NCBI GenBank assembly: GCA_934292725.1
Contig: CAKQXY010000010.1
Location: forward strand, 17,664 to 81,663
Direction: 5' to 3'
DNA: 64,000 bases
Source: an uncultured Lachnospiraceae bacterium
GTDB lineage: Bacteria > Bacillota > Clostridia > Lachnospirales > Lachnospiraceae
The first letter of the stretch is position 1. Every line of letters begins with the position of its first letter. The notes below the pieces were generated by a model, which worked only from the letters and a program-made list of their open reading frames with translations, did not search any database and was not told the origin of the DNA. Made by a program: the position numbers and the translations under genes. Positions 54,542 to 63,650 of the stretch are shown here, one piece after another.

Positions 54542-54609
54542 TTGCACAGAAATTTCTTGGAGATACAGGAAATATTATTAAAAAAAACGTAAAAATCCTA
54601 AAAAACCAG

Positions 54610-54668
54610 TTGACAAATTGTAAAAAATGATTATAATTGGAACCATAGACAAATGATCACGTGAACAT
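54610..54668 (+). promoter_or_regulatory. Promoter and LacI-type operator of the GH43 importer operon
   Basis: -35 TTGACA (54610-54615), 16-bp spacer, -10 TATAAT (54632-54637). The palindrome ATGATCACGTGAACAT (54653-54668), symmetric except for one position pair, lies just past the start of transcription and has the central CG typical of LacI-family sites. Confidence 0.75.
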
Positions 54669-54749
54669 TTTTAAAAAGATGTGCAAAACGCACAAAACAC
54701 TACAGGTCTGCCCTTTTAAGGTCAGAGTATTATTAAGGAGGATTTTTTT

Positions 54750-56087
54750 ATGAGAAAGCAGGTTTCTTTTGCTCTTGCACTGAGTATGGTTATGACATCT
54801 GGAATGGCAACCGTTGCCAATGCAGCAGCTGATGATGGAAAAACGAACGTGGTATTTTGGAACAGCTGGACAGGCGGCGATGGTGATACACTGGAAGCAC
54901 TTGTAAACAAGTTCAATGAAGAGAGCGATACTGTACACGTAGAGATGACACGTACAACATCCTTCGGTGATATGCTTCAGACCAGCCTTCCAACTGGAGA
55001 GGCAGCAGATCTTGTTTTACTTAGCACAAATGAGATCACACGTTACAAGAGTTACCTTCGTTCCATGGATGATATCTGGGAGAATACAGGATTAAAGGAA
55101 GAGGATTTCTCACCGGCATATCTGAATATGTGCTACAACGATGATACACTTTATGCAATTCCATTCCAGATCAGTACATATATGATGTACTACAACAAGG
55201 ATCTGTTTGAGCAGGCAGGAATTGAAGAAGTTCCAACAACCTTTGATCAGTGGACAGAGGCAGCAGAGAAGATCAGTGCACTTTCTACCGCTGACAACCC
55301 GATTTATGGTTCTGGTTTATTCTATTGCTATAATGGTCAGAATCAGTCTGTAATCCAGCGTTTTGGAACAGATTACATGATTACAGGAAATGAAGAGGAC
55401 GGCTTCAAGGCAAATCTTCTTGACAATCAGGCATTTGCAGATGCCATGATCTGGATGAAGAATCTGTACGACAATGGATATAACCCACAGGAGATCGATA
55501 TCGACTCAATGATGGCAGCAGGTCAGATTGGTCTTATGACAAACGGCGGATGGCTGAAGGGTACACTTGATGCATCAGGTGTAAATTATGGTATCGCAAG
55601 CTTACCGACTGTTACTGGAGAAGATCAGAAAGAGTATGCACTTGGCGATATGTCAAGCTTTATGATCACTACATCCGCTACTGATGAGACAGCAAAGGCA
55701 GCTGAGGAGTTTATCAACTGGTGGATGACAGGAACTGGTCTTGAAGCATGTGAGACAACACAGGATGTTGATTACAGCAATGTTACACCAAATGCCGAGT
55801 GGTCCATTTCAATGTGCTACTTAAATGCATATCTGCCAACTGTTAACAGCAAGGAGTATCAGGCAGTTGATGTTCTTGTTGATCTGACACCAAGTGAGAC
55901 TGCTCAGGTTCAGATGTTCACTGCACCTGGAACACTGTTCTACAGCGATGCAGCAAGCTGCCAGGGCGACTATGTAGAAGATTGGGTATTTAATGGACCA
56001 ACTGATCCGACTTATGATGATGTTCAGGATTTCTTTGCTGATTATCAGGCAGATTTAGAGGATTATATTGCTGACTATTATGATTGA
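54750..56087 (+). CDS. Extracellular sugar-binding protein, family 1
   Basis: The product is 445 residues. The signal peptide is about residues 1-26 (MRKQVSFALALSMVMTSG, cleavage after VANA), no lipobox. Family 1 signatures are NVVFWNSWTGGDGDTLEALVNKF, PFQISTYMMYYNKDLFEQAGI and an aromatic-rich C-terminus. AAGGAGG precedes the ATG. With a GH43 enzyme in the operon, arabino- or xylo-oligosaccharides are plausible ligands (inference). Confidence 0.92.
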   Translation: MRKQVSFALALSMVMTSGMATVANAAADDGKTNVVFWNSWTGGDGDTLEALVNKFNEESDTVHVEMTRTTSFGDMLQTSLPTGEAADLVLLSTNEITRYKSYLRSMDDIWENTGLKEEDFSPAYLNMCYNDDTLYAIPFQISTYMMYYNKDLFEQAGIEEVPTTFDQWTEAAEKISALSTADNPIYGSGLFYCYNGQNQSVIQRFGTDYMITGNEEDGFKANLLDNQAFADAMIWMKNLYDNGYNPQEIDIDSMMAAGQIGLMTNGGWLKGTLDASGVNYGIASLPTVTGEDQKEYALGDMSSFMITTSATDETAKAAEEFINWWMTGTGLEACETTQDVDYSNVTPNAEWSISMCYLNAYLPTVNSKEYQAVDVLVDLTPSETAQVQMFTAPGTLFYSDAASCQGDYVEDWVFNGPTDPTYDDVQDFFADYQADLEDYIADYYD

Positions 56088-56122
56088 TCCGGTATAAACG
56101 GTACGATTGGGTGACAGGAGGC

Positions 56123-56159
56123 GTGGGGATGCCGGAATGATCCGGTATCCCCACTTTTT
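56123..56159 (+). terminator. Partial terminator between binding protein and permeases
   Basis: GTGGGGATGCCGGA (56123-56136) pairs, with one mismatch, with TCCGGTATCCCCAC (56141-56154) around an ATGA loop, followed by TTTTT. Confidence 0.8.
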
Positions 56160-56207
56160 ATCAAAATCGGGGAGCGTTGCATCAGAGTTAGAAGGGAGAG
56201 CAGTATC

Positions 56208-57113
56208 ATGACCGCAACTGGAAAAAAGAAAAACATATCCATTGAGAAAAGGCGTGAGAGGACAGCATATCTGTTTATCGCACCAGCAGCAATTTTGCTA
56301 ATTGTATTTTGTATTATTCCATTGATTGCATCTTTTTATATTAGTACACAGAAGATGGGTGTTGATTTATCAGCTGCCGAGTTTGTTGGATTGGATAATT
56401 ATAAAAAGATTGTCGGTGACAGACGTTTCTGGCAGAGCGTTGGCATTACATTAAAATACACTGCGGCAGAGATTCCGCTGCAGATGGTAATAGGTGTTGT
56501 GCTGTCTGCACTTTTGGCAAAGAATACACGTAAGAACAAGATTTTTAGAAGTATCTATTTTCTTCCAGTTATTGCATCGGCAGTAACAGTAGGTGTTACA
56601 TGGCAGCTTGTTCTTCATTCAAATATTGGTATTTTCACCTATTGGTTAAAGCTTCTTGGATTTTCTGATATCAATTTGCTTAATAATACTAATTCTGCTA
56701 TTTTTGTAGTAGTATTTGTTGCGATCTGGAAGACATTTGGTATTTCAACTATTATTCTTGTGGCAGCAATTCAGAATATTCCAGAGTCCTTATATGAAGC
56801 ATCCGCAATTGACGGAGCAGGAAAACTAAGCCAGTTTTTCCATGTTACGCTGCCGGGCATCATGCCATCCTTCTGGTTTTTGCTTATGACACGTATTATT
56901 GGCTCTCTGCAGATGTTCGATATCGTGTACACATTGACGGGCGGAGGTCCAAGCCGTTCTACCACCACACTTGTTGTCTATATCTATGATACGGCATTTA
57001 ATTCATTGAATAAGACTGGATATGCAACAGCGATGAGTGAAGTTTTGTTTGGATTCATTATGATTATCACGGTTATCATGTATATCGTAATGAATAAGAC
57101 ATCTGATGATTAA
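56208..57113 (+). CDS. ABC sugar importer permease, MalF/UgpA type
   Basis: The product is 301 residues with six helices. The coupling loop is YEASAIDGAGKLSQFFHVTLPGI, followed by LTGGGPSRSTTTLVVYIY, a CUT1 hallmark. GAAGGGAG precedes the ATG. It belongs to a different subfamily from the LplB proteins elsewhere in the window. Confidence 0.93.
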   Translation: MTATGKKKNISIEKRRERTAYLFIAPAAILLIVFCIIPLIASFYISTQKMGVDLSAAEFVGLDNYKKIVGDRRFWQSVGITLKYTAAEIPLQMVIGVVLSALLAKNTRKNKIFRSIYFLPVIASAVTVGVTWQLVLHSNIGIFTYWLKLLGFSDINLLNNTNSAIFVVVFVAIWKTFGISTIILVAAIQNIPESLYEASAIDGAGKLSQFFHVTLPGIMPSFWFLLMTRIIGSLQMFDIVYTLTGGGPSRSTTTLVVYIYDTAFNSLNKTGYATAMSEVLFGFIMIITVIMYIVMNKTSDD

Positions 57114-57128
57114 GCTAATTGGAAAGGC

Positions 57129-58013
57129 ATGGTAAAAAAGATGAAAAACCAGGAATTAATTACAAATAAAAAGCCGCTTGATCTACAGATAAAAAACGGC
57201 ATTAAATATTTTCCAGTCTTTGTTGTTTTGTGTATATTTGCATTTTTGCTGTTGGCACCGCTTGTTTGGATGTGTCTTGGATCATTCAAGAGTGATACAG
57301 AGGTTATGCAATATCCGCCGAAGTTTTTTCCACAGGCAAACCATTTGCTTGAAAACTGGAAAACAGTTCTGACGCGAATCGATTTTCTTACACTGACAAA
57401 AAATACAGTTATCTATGCAGTGGGCTGTACAATCCCTTCTATGTTTATCAATGCATTAGCTGGATACGCATTTGCACGTTTTAATTTCAAGGGAAAGAAT
57501 GTATTATTCCTTCTGTTTCTTGCAACGATGATGATTCCATTTCAGGTAATCATGGTTCCACTGTATTTGGAAGTTTATTATTTAAAGTGGCTCAATACCT
57601 ACTGGGGTCTGATTATTCCAAAGGTTGCATCAGCGTATTGGATATTCCTGTGCAGAGCAGCATTTCAGGAGCTTCCTAAGGAGCTTGAGGATGCAGCGCG
57701 TATTGACGGACTTGGAGAGTTTGGCATTTTCTGGAAGATTATGCTGCCTCTTGTAAAGCCAACAATGATCACAATGCTTCTTCTTGGAATCAATAACTGC
57801 TGGAATGACCTGCTTTGGCCATTGATCGTGGCAAATGCATCCACGATGCGTACATTATCAAATGGTCTGGCTATTTTTATAGGAGATCGTACTTCTGAGT
57901 ATAGTCTGGCATTCACTGCGGCAACCGTATCAATGCTTCCAATGCTTATTCTCTACATCTTTGGACAAAAATATTTCGTTGCCGGACAGGTTTCTTCCGG
58001 AATTAAGGGATAA
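57129..58013 (+). CDS. ABC sugar importer permease, MalG/UgpE type
   Basis: The product is 294 residues (ATG 57129) or 290 (ATG 57141); the ribosome site AAAGG is badly spaced for both, so the start is uncertain. Six helices, coupling loop LEDAARIDGLGEFGIFWKIMLPLVKP, C-terminal FGQKYFVAGQVSSGIKG. It completes the channel with the preceding permease. No ATPase gene follows. Confidence 0.92.
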   Translation: MVKKMKNQELITNKKPLDLQIKNGIKYFPVFVVLCIFAFLLLAPLVWMCLGSFKSDTEVMQYPPKFFPQANHLLENWKTVLTRIDFLTLTKNTVIYAVGCTIPSMFINALAGYAFARFNFKGKNVLFLLFLATMMIPFQVIMVPLYLEVYYLKWLNTYWGLIIPKVASAYWIFLCRAAFQELPKELEDAARIDGLGEFGIFWKIMLPLVKPTMITMLLLGINNCWNDLLWPLIVANASTMRTLSNGLAIFIGDRTSEYSLAFTAATVSMLPMLILYIFGQKYFVAGQVSSGIKG

Positions 58014-58047
58014 TGACAAAAAACAACATTTGAGAGAGGGATACAAG

Positions 58048-59937
58048 ATGGCATATTTACTTGCATATACGAAAAAAGGAGAAGGGTGCTACCCAGATTT
58101 TAATTACCCTGGACATGTTGGATATAATTGTGACTGGGAGCAGGCTATGCATCTGGCACTCAGTGAGGATGGAAAGAATTTTACACCGCTTCGAAATAAT
58201 ACAGGAATTTTATTTGCAAAGGCTTCATTTGAAGAAGATGAGTTTGTCGGAGTTACAAAGACGTTAGTGGATCCTTGGATCTGCTGCGGTAAGGATGGCA
58301 TATTTTATGTGCTGGCTGTTAGACGCAATCAAAATGCACCTGATTCAAAGAATATTGGCTGCATGATGGTATTTACATCAACAGATCTTGTTCATTACAG
58401 TGAGCCTGTTTTTGTGGAGCTGTCAGAAGAAGAAATTAGCAGACCACGCTGTAGTTATAATAAGGAAAATGAAACGTATTATGTAGAGTGGGAGACAGCG
58501 TCAGGCAGATTTTGTGCACAGACAAAAGATTTGAAAAAAATAGAAAAGTGTGAAGCATGCGCAAAAACACGGTTTGAACCACAGTATAAGGATGATTTTG
58601 GCATAGAAGGTTGTGTGCCGGGAAATGTGATTGCGATCACAGAAGCGGAAAAACAGGTGTTATGTGATTATTTTGCTGATATTCATTATGTAAAAACGAA
58701 CCCGGTGCACGAAAGCTGGCCGCTTGGAAAGTCATTAGAGTCTTTTTGGGATTGTGCACCAAAGGCAACCTGTGTTTATAGTGATGGTTCTACGCATGAA
58801 AAGAAAGTAGCGTGGGACAAGGAAGCATTAAACAAGGTGGATGTGTCAAAACCTGGAACCTGGAAAATTCCGGGAACTGTTTTGCAGAAACGCTGGAAAT
58901 TCCCGCTGCCGCTTAGATTTCTTTCTGATGAGCTTGTTGAATTTAATGGCATGTCCGATCCATGCGTGACTGAGTACCATGGAAAATATTATCTTTCGTC
59001 ATCAGGTACACATCACATTCAGCTTCGCATTGCGGATACAATCGAGGGAACCTTTGATGCTGAGCCAACCGTCATCTATCGTATTCCATTAGAAAATGGC
59101 CTTCATTTTGTAGGAACCTGGGCAGCAGAACTTCATGAGATTGATGGTGTGCTATATCTATTTACTTCTCTCTGTGAGAATGCACAGTGGATTCATGTTA
59201 AATCAGTTATTCTTCGCTGTAATGGTGATCCGGCAGATCCTAATTCTTGGGAAGCACCTAGAAAGTGTGTTAAGATAGATGGATCCGATCTGACAGAGGG
59301 CGGCATTTCACTTGATATGACATGGTTTCGTGATAATGGAAGAGATTATGTGATGTGGTCTGACCGTAAGATTCACTACGGTGCAGACGATGAACATTTT
59401 GAGGCAGGAACAGCTGACGTTTATATCGCTACAGTTGATCCGAAAAAGCCGTGGCAGCTGACAAGTGAACCGCATTGTGTTGTGCGCCCAATGTATGGCT
59501 GGGATCGCTATGAGACGCCAGTAGACGAAGGACCATATTTGCTTCGCCGCGGCGATGATCTTTTTGTAACAATTTCTGGATCTTCTACAAGCATGGGTGA
59601 TCTGTATGATGTTGGTTTGCTTCATGCAAAGAGCGGCACAGATTTGCTACAGGAAGAAAACTGGACATGGCTTAGCTACCCGCTTTTGACAAAAGAAAGC
59701 GTACCTGGTGAATATGGACCAGGTCACAACAATTTTGTTAAAGATCCAGACACAGGAGATGATTTGATGATTTATCATGCCATTCCACATGATGAAAACG
59801 ATAAAACACTATTTCGTCAGCCAGGAATTAGGCGTGTGCACTGGGCAAAGAATGGACTGCCATATCTTGAGATGACACCAGAGCGTGATCTGCCAGAAGG
59901 CAGCGAAAATGTAGTCATGGAACTAGTGGTTGAGTAA
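58048..59937 (+). CDS. GH43-family glycosidase with internal bacterial Ig-like domain
   Basis: The product is 629 residues from the ATG at 58048 (GAGAGGG upstream); the frame is open back into the permease gene. Residues 1-220 form a beta-propeller-like region. Residues about 238-280 (VYSDGSTHEKKVAWD, SKPGTWKIPGTV) match a Big_4-type Ig-like domain. Residues about 290-629 are GH43-like, with the catalytic-base Asp near 304 (GMSDPCVTEYHGKYYL), a central Asp region (LDMTWFRD) and the acid Glu in PVDEGPYLLRRG. No signal peptide, so it should act on imported oligosaccharides, probably as an arabinofuranosidase or xylosidase. Confidence 0.8.
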   Translation: MAYLLAYTKKGEGCYPDFNYPGHVGYNCDWEQAMHLALSEDGKNFTPLRNNTGILFAKASFEEDEFVGVTKTLVDPWICCGKDGIFYVLAVRRNQNAPDSKNIGCMMVFTSTDLVHYSEPVFVELSEEEISRPRCSYNKENETYYVEWETASGRFCAQTKDLKKIEKCEACAKTRFEPQYKDDFGIEGCVPGNVIAITEAEKQVLCDYFADIHYVKTNPVHESWPLGKSLESFWDCAPKATCVYSDGSTHEKKVAWDKEALNKVDVSKPGTWKIPGTVLQKRWKFPLPLRFLSDELVEFNGMSDPCVTEYHGKYYLSSSGTHHIQLRIADTIEGTFDAEPTVIYRIPLENGLHFVGTWAAELHEIDGVLYLFTSLCENAQWIHVKSVILRCNGDPADPNSWEAPRKCVKIDGSDLTEGGISLDMTWFRDNGRDYVMWSDRKIHYGADDEHFEAGTADVYIATVDPKKPWQLTSEPHCVVRPMYGWDRYETPVDEGPYLLRRGDDLFVTISGSSTSMGDLYDVGLLHAKSGTDLLQEENWTWLSYPLLTKESVPGEYGPGHNNFVKDPDTGDDLMIYHAIPHDENDKTLFRQPGIRRVHWAKNGLPYLEMTPERDLPEGSENVVMELVVE

Positions 59938-59953
59938 GGGAAGGATGCTGTGA

Positions 59954-60334
59954 TTAAGTAAATGATGCGCGCTCGCGATTAAGTTCACCGTGCAGCTGCC
60001 GTAAAGTCCATCTTCGATTAGTAGGCGTAAGAATCGCCTTTAAGTCGATTTGGACTTTGCGGCTTTTTAATTCGAAAAGCATACGATTTAAGTGCTTTTC
60101 GCTTAGGTCACAGAAGATAAGAATACTGTCAGAGGGAAGTTTGTTATCTGTGACTGCAGGAGAAATAGAGGCAGAGGAAGTGCTATTAACAGAGCTAATT
60201 TTTCCATTAACGATATTATCTAACATTTCATTGTACATAGCAGCATCTGCCGTAATCACTCGTATCTTCATATTAGAAGCGAGACGTTCAATTTCTCTTG
60301 TATTTTCAATTTGAAAGCAAATTAATTTTTCCAT
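59954..60334 (-). CDS. DUF3783-like protein of unknown function
   Basis: The product is 126 residues from the ATG at 60334 (AAAGGA about 12 nt upstream). The N-terminal half has LICFQIENTREIERLA; a Ser-rich linker follows. The C-terminal half, SDSILIFCDLSEKHLNRML then AILTPTNRRWTLRQLHGEL, is the pattern I associate with DUF3783. Cytoplasmic, function unknown. It is convergent with the GH43 gene with only 16 nt between stop codons and no obvious terminator. Confidence 0.7.
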   Translation of the reverse strand: MEKLICFQIENTREIERLASNMKIRVITADAAMYNEMLDNIVNGKISSVNSTSSASISPAVTDNKLPSDSILIFCDLSEKHLNRMLFELKSRKVQIDLKAILTPTNRRWTLRQLHGELNRERASFT

Positions 60335-60446
60335 AATAAATAGAAGTCCTTTCATATAAATTGGTAGTCTGATTCTATATTTAGAGTCAGGCTTTTTTCT
60401 TTTAGTATATAAAAAGTTATTCCATTTTACAAGTTGGAAACCATTA

Positions 60447-60478
60447 GGGACAGATAAAAAGCCACGTTACCTGTCCCC
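60447..60478. repeat. GGGGACAGG-type element, copy D
   Basis: GGGACAG (60447-60453) and CTGTCCCC (60471-60478) form an inverted repeat with GCCAC in the loop. It lies upstream of the copper promoter. Just downstream, AATTTCCGGTTGC and AATTTCCGGGTTGC form a direct repeat, near 60519-60556. Confidence 0.6.
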
Positions 60479-60573
60479 ATGGCACACCGACAAAACAATC
60501 GGCGAACCGCCTTCGTAGAATTTCCGGTTGCGTAAATCAAAAAATTTCCGGGTTGCAAAAAAAGAAAAACCAC

Positions 60574-60635
60574 TTGACAAATACCCTATAGGGGTATATA
60601 GTAAAGCTACCTTAACAAAGTACCCCTCGGGGGTA
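60574..60635 (+). promoter_or_regulatory. Copper-responsive promoter with two CsoR-type operators
   Basis: -35 TTGACA (60574-60579), 17-bp spacer, -10 TATAGT (60597-60602). TACCCTATAGGGGTA (60582-60596) fills the spacer and TACCCCTCGGGGGTA (60621-60635) lies in the leader. The G/C-tract palindromes match known CsoR operators. Confidence 0.88.
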
Positions 60636-60659
60636 TATAAAAATATCAGGAGGAATTTT

Positions 60660-60977
60660 ATGTGTACAGAATATAATGAGGTGCCTGTCTGTCCCCACTG
60701 TAAGCACACACAGCGAGATGAGGAACAAAAAAAGCTTCTCCAAAATCGCTTGCGCAGAATTGAAGGTCAGGTGCGCGGTTTGCAGTCGATGTTAGAGCAG
60801 GACGCTTATTGCAACGATATTTTGATTCAGTCAGCGGCAGTCAGCGCTGCACTTAGCGCTTTTAACCGCGAGCTTTTGGAAAATCACATCCGCCATTGTG
60901 TGGCAAGAGACATCCGTGAGGGTAAGGATGAGGTCATCGATGAGCTGATGGGGACACTCAAAAAATTAATGAAGTAG
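60660..60977 (+). CDS. csoR: Copper-sensing repressor CsoR family
   Basis: The product is 105 residues from the ATG at 60660, after AGGAGG; the frame is open upstream through the promoter. The four-helix DUF156 fold has RLRRIEGQVRGLQSML, then the metal ligands Cys in AYCNDILIQ, and His and Cys in ENHIRHCV. The extra N-terminal CPHCKH segment is a common Firmicutes extension. Cu(I) binding releases the DNA. It represses its own operon with copA. Confidence 0.92.
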   Translation: MCTEYNEVPVCPHCKHTQRDEEQKKLLQNRLRRIEGQVRGLQSMLEQDAYCNDILIQSAAVSAALSAFNRELLENHIRHCVARDIREGKDEVIDELMGTLKKLMK

Positions 60978-61026
60978 CGCTGGTTGGAAATTTAAGAACT
61001 AGTACTACAAAAGAAAGGAGTCGATT

Positions 61027-63615
61027 ATGGAACAATACAACGTGACAGGCATGAGCTGTGCGGCCTGCAGCAGCAGAGTTGAAAAAGCTGTCTCAAAGGT
61101 ACCAGGCGTAAGCACTTGTTCCGTCAGCTTATTGACAAACTCAATGGGAGTTGAGGGCAGCGCCAGTCCGGATAGCATTATTGCAGCGGTCGAGGCAGCT
61201 GGATATGGAGCATCGTTAAAAGGTGCTTCTGACACAAGAAATGCATCGGCAAATCATGCGGCAGAGGAGGATGCATTAAAGGATAAGGAAACACCAGTGT
61301 TAAAGAAACGCCTGATCGCGTCAATTGGTTTTCTGGCAGTTTTGATGTATTTTTCAATGGGTCATATGATGTGGGGCTGGCCGCTTCCATCATGGTTTGA
61401 AGGAAATCATGTTGCGATGGGACTTTTGCAGATGATTTTAGCAGCAATCGTTATGGTCATTAATCAGAAGTTTTTTATCAGCGGTTTTAAGAGCTTATGG
61501 CATCGTGCACCAAACATGGATACACTTGTTGCACTTGGCTCAATGGCATCATTTGTATGGAGTGTCATTGCACTGTTCTTGATGACAGATGCGCAGCTTC
61601 ATGGAGATATGGAAGGCGTAATGCGCTACATGGATGAGTTCTACTTTGAGTCAGCTGCCATGATTCTTACACTGATCACAGTTGGAAAGATGCTTGAGGC
61701 ACGCTCAAAGGGAAAGACAACAGATGCCTTAAAGAGCCTGATGAAGCTTGCACCAAAGCAGGCCACACTGATCATCAATGGAAAAGAAACTGTTGTGCCG
61801 ATTGAGAAGGTAAAAAAAGGTGATATTTTTGCAGTTCGTCCGGGAGAAAGCATTCCGGTGGATGGCGTTGTCACAGAGGGAAATAGTGCTGTCAATGAGG
61901 CTGCATTGACAGGAGAAAGTATTCCTGTAGATAAGGCACCTGGTGATCTTGTATCGGCGGCAACAATTAACCAGTCTGGTTATCTTCGCTGCGAGGCATC
62001 ACGTGTAGGTGATGATACAACGCTCTCTCAGATTATTAAAATGGTCAGTGATGCAGCAGCCACAAAGGCACCAATCGCAAAGGTAGCCGATAAGGTTTCC
62101 GGTGTATTTGTACCAGTTGTTATCAGCATTTCACTTGTGACTCTTCTTGTCTGGCTGCTTCTTGGAAAAGACTTTGCATATGCGTTAGCAAGAGGCATTT
62201 CTGTATTAGTAATCAGCTGTCCATGTGCGCTTGGCCTTGCGACTCCTGTTGCGATCATGGTTGGAAATGGACTCGGTGCAAAAAATGGTATTTTGTTCAA
62301 GACAGCAGTATCACTTGAGGAGACCGGGAAGGTTCAAATCGTTGCACTTGATAAGACAGGAACCATTACAAACGGAACACCGAAGGTAACTGATATTGTT
62401 CCGGCAGATGGCATTTCATCTGATGAGCTGCTTCGCCTTGCATTTGCACTTGAGGCAAAGAGTGAGCATCCGCTTGCAAAGGCGATTGTCGAGGAAGGAA
62501 AAAGTAAGGGTCTGGATACTGCTTTGCTGCAGGCAGATAATTTTACTGCCCTTGTGGGAAATGGACTCGAGGGAACGGTAGAAGGTTCTCATCTTCTTGG
62601 TGGAAGTGTATCATTTATCTCTAGCAGAGTAACCATATCAAAGGCAGACAGACAAAAGGCCGCTTCCCTTGCGGAGAGCGGAAAGACACCGCTTTTATTC
62701 GCCAAAGATAAGAAGTTTTTGGGAATCATTGCTGTGGCCGATACAATCAAGGAGGATAGCCCGAAGGCCATCCGTGAGCTTCAAAATATGGGTATCCGCG
62801 TTGTTATGCTGACTGGCGATAATGAGCGCACGGCCCGTGCGATTGGTGCACAGGCTGGTGTAGACGAGGTAATCGCAGGAGTTCTCCCGGAAGGAAAAGA
62901 GCAGGTGATTCGTGCTCTTAAAGAAAAGGGAAAGACAGCGATGGTAGGAGACGGCATCAACGATGCGCCGGCACTGACACGCGCCGATATAGGAATTGCA
63001 ATAGGTGCAGGTGCCGATGTCGCAATTGATGCAGCCGATGTTGTGCTGATGAAGAGTAACTTAACTGATGTGGCAGCAGCAGTTCGCTTAAGCCGTGCGT
63101 CACTTCGAAACATCCACGAGAACCTCTTCTGGGCATTTATCTATAATATCATCGGAATCCCACTTGCAGCAGGTGTGTATGCGCACTGGGGTCTGCTATT
63201 AAATCCGATGTTTGGTGCAGCAGCAATGAGTTTATCAAGCTTTTGCGTTGTATCAAATGCACTGCGGCTTAATTTCTGCCGCCTGCATGACGCAAGTCAT
63301 GACAGAAAAAGAAAAAATACAATTGAAGGCTGCCTGATCGAAAAGAAAACATCGCCAGATGAATTTTCAGGTGCGATAGATGGGCAGGGAAAGGAAGAAA
63401 AAACTATGACAAAGACAATGAAAATCGAAGGAATGATGTGTGGACACTGCGAGAAGCGTGTAAAGAAAGTACTCGAGGCAATTGATGGTGTAGAAAGCGC
63501 AGAAGTCAGCTACGAGGCAGGCACAGCAGTTGTGACATTAAGCAGTGATGTGGCAGACGATGTACTCAAAAAAGCCGTTGAGGATCAGGATTATACAGTA
63601 AAGGGAATTGAATAA
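61027..63615 (+). CDS. copA: Copper-exporting P1B-type ATPase with C-terminal CopZ-like domain
   Basis: Pumps Cu(I) out of the cytoplasm using ATP. The product is 862 residues. An N-terminal metal-binding domain has C11-A-A-C14; eight membrane helices include the transport motif C398-P-C400; the phosphorylated Asp is D442 in DKTGTITNG; the GDGINDAPAL hinge is intact. A second metal-binding domain with C805-G-H-C808 is fused at the C-terminus (794-862), after a polar linker. An ATG at 63406 with AAAGGAAG 8 nt upstream could start this domain separately. AAAGGAG precedes the main ATG. Confidence 0.95.
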   Translation: MEQYNVTGMSCAACSSRVEKAVSKVPGVSTCSVSLLTNSMGVEGSASPDSIIAAVEAAGYGASLKGASDTRNASANHAAEEDALKDKETPVLKKRLIASIGFLAVLMYFSMGHMMWGWPLPSWFEGNHVAMGLLQMILAAIVMVINQKFFISGFKSLWHRAPNMDTLVALGSMASFVWSVIALFLMTDAQLHGDMEGVMRYMDEFYFESAAMILTLITVGKMLEARSKGKTTDALKSLMKLAPKQATLIINGKETVVPIEKVKKGDIFAVRPGESIPVDGVVTEGNSAVNEAALTGESIPVDKAPGDLVSAATINQSGYLRCEASRVGDDTTLSQIIKMVSDAAATKAPIAKVADKVSGVFVPVVISISLVTLLVWLLLGKDFAYALARGISVLVISCPCALGLATPVAIMVGNGLGAKNGILFKTAVSLEETGKVQIVALDKTGTITNGTPKVTDIVPADGISSDELLRLAFALEAKSEHPLAKAIVEEGKSKGLDTALLQADNFTALVGNGLEGTVEGSHLLGGSVSFISSRVTISKADRQKAASLAESGKTPLLFAKDKKFLGIIAVADTIKEDSPKAIRELQNMGIRVVMLTGDNERTARAIGAQAGVDEVIAGVLPEGKEQVIRALKEKGKTAMVGDGINDAPALTRADIGIAIGAGADVAIDAADVVLMKSNLTDVAAAVRLSRASLRNIHENLFWAFIYNIIGIPLAAGVYAHWGLLLNPMFGAAAMSLSSFCVVSNALRLNFCRLHDASHDRKRKNTIEGCLIEKKTSPDEFSGAIDGQGKEEKTMTKTMKIEGMMCGHCEKRVKKVLEAIDGVESAEVSYEAGTAVVTLSSDVADDVLKKAVEDQDYTVKGIE

Positions 63616-63650
63616 AGAAAACCAGTGAGGATTAATCTGGCGTAAAATGA

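Noticed and set aside
57961..58047. Upstream extension of the GH43 gene
   Set aside because: The extension overlaps the end of the permease gene and has no ribosome site; ATG 58048 has GAGAGGG and fits the protein start.
60528..60659. N-terminal extension of csoR
   Set aside because: The extra frame runs through the promoter and operators, so it cannot be translated from that promoter.
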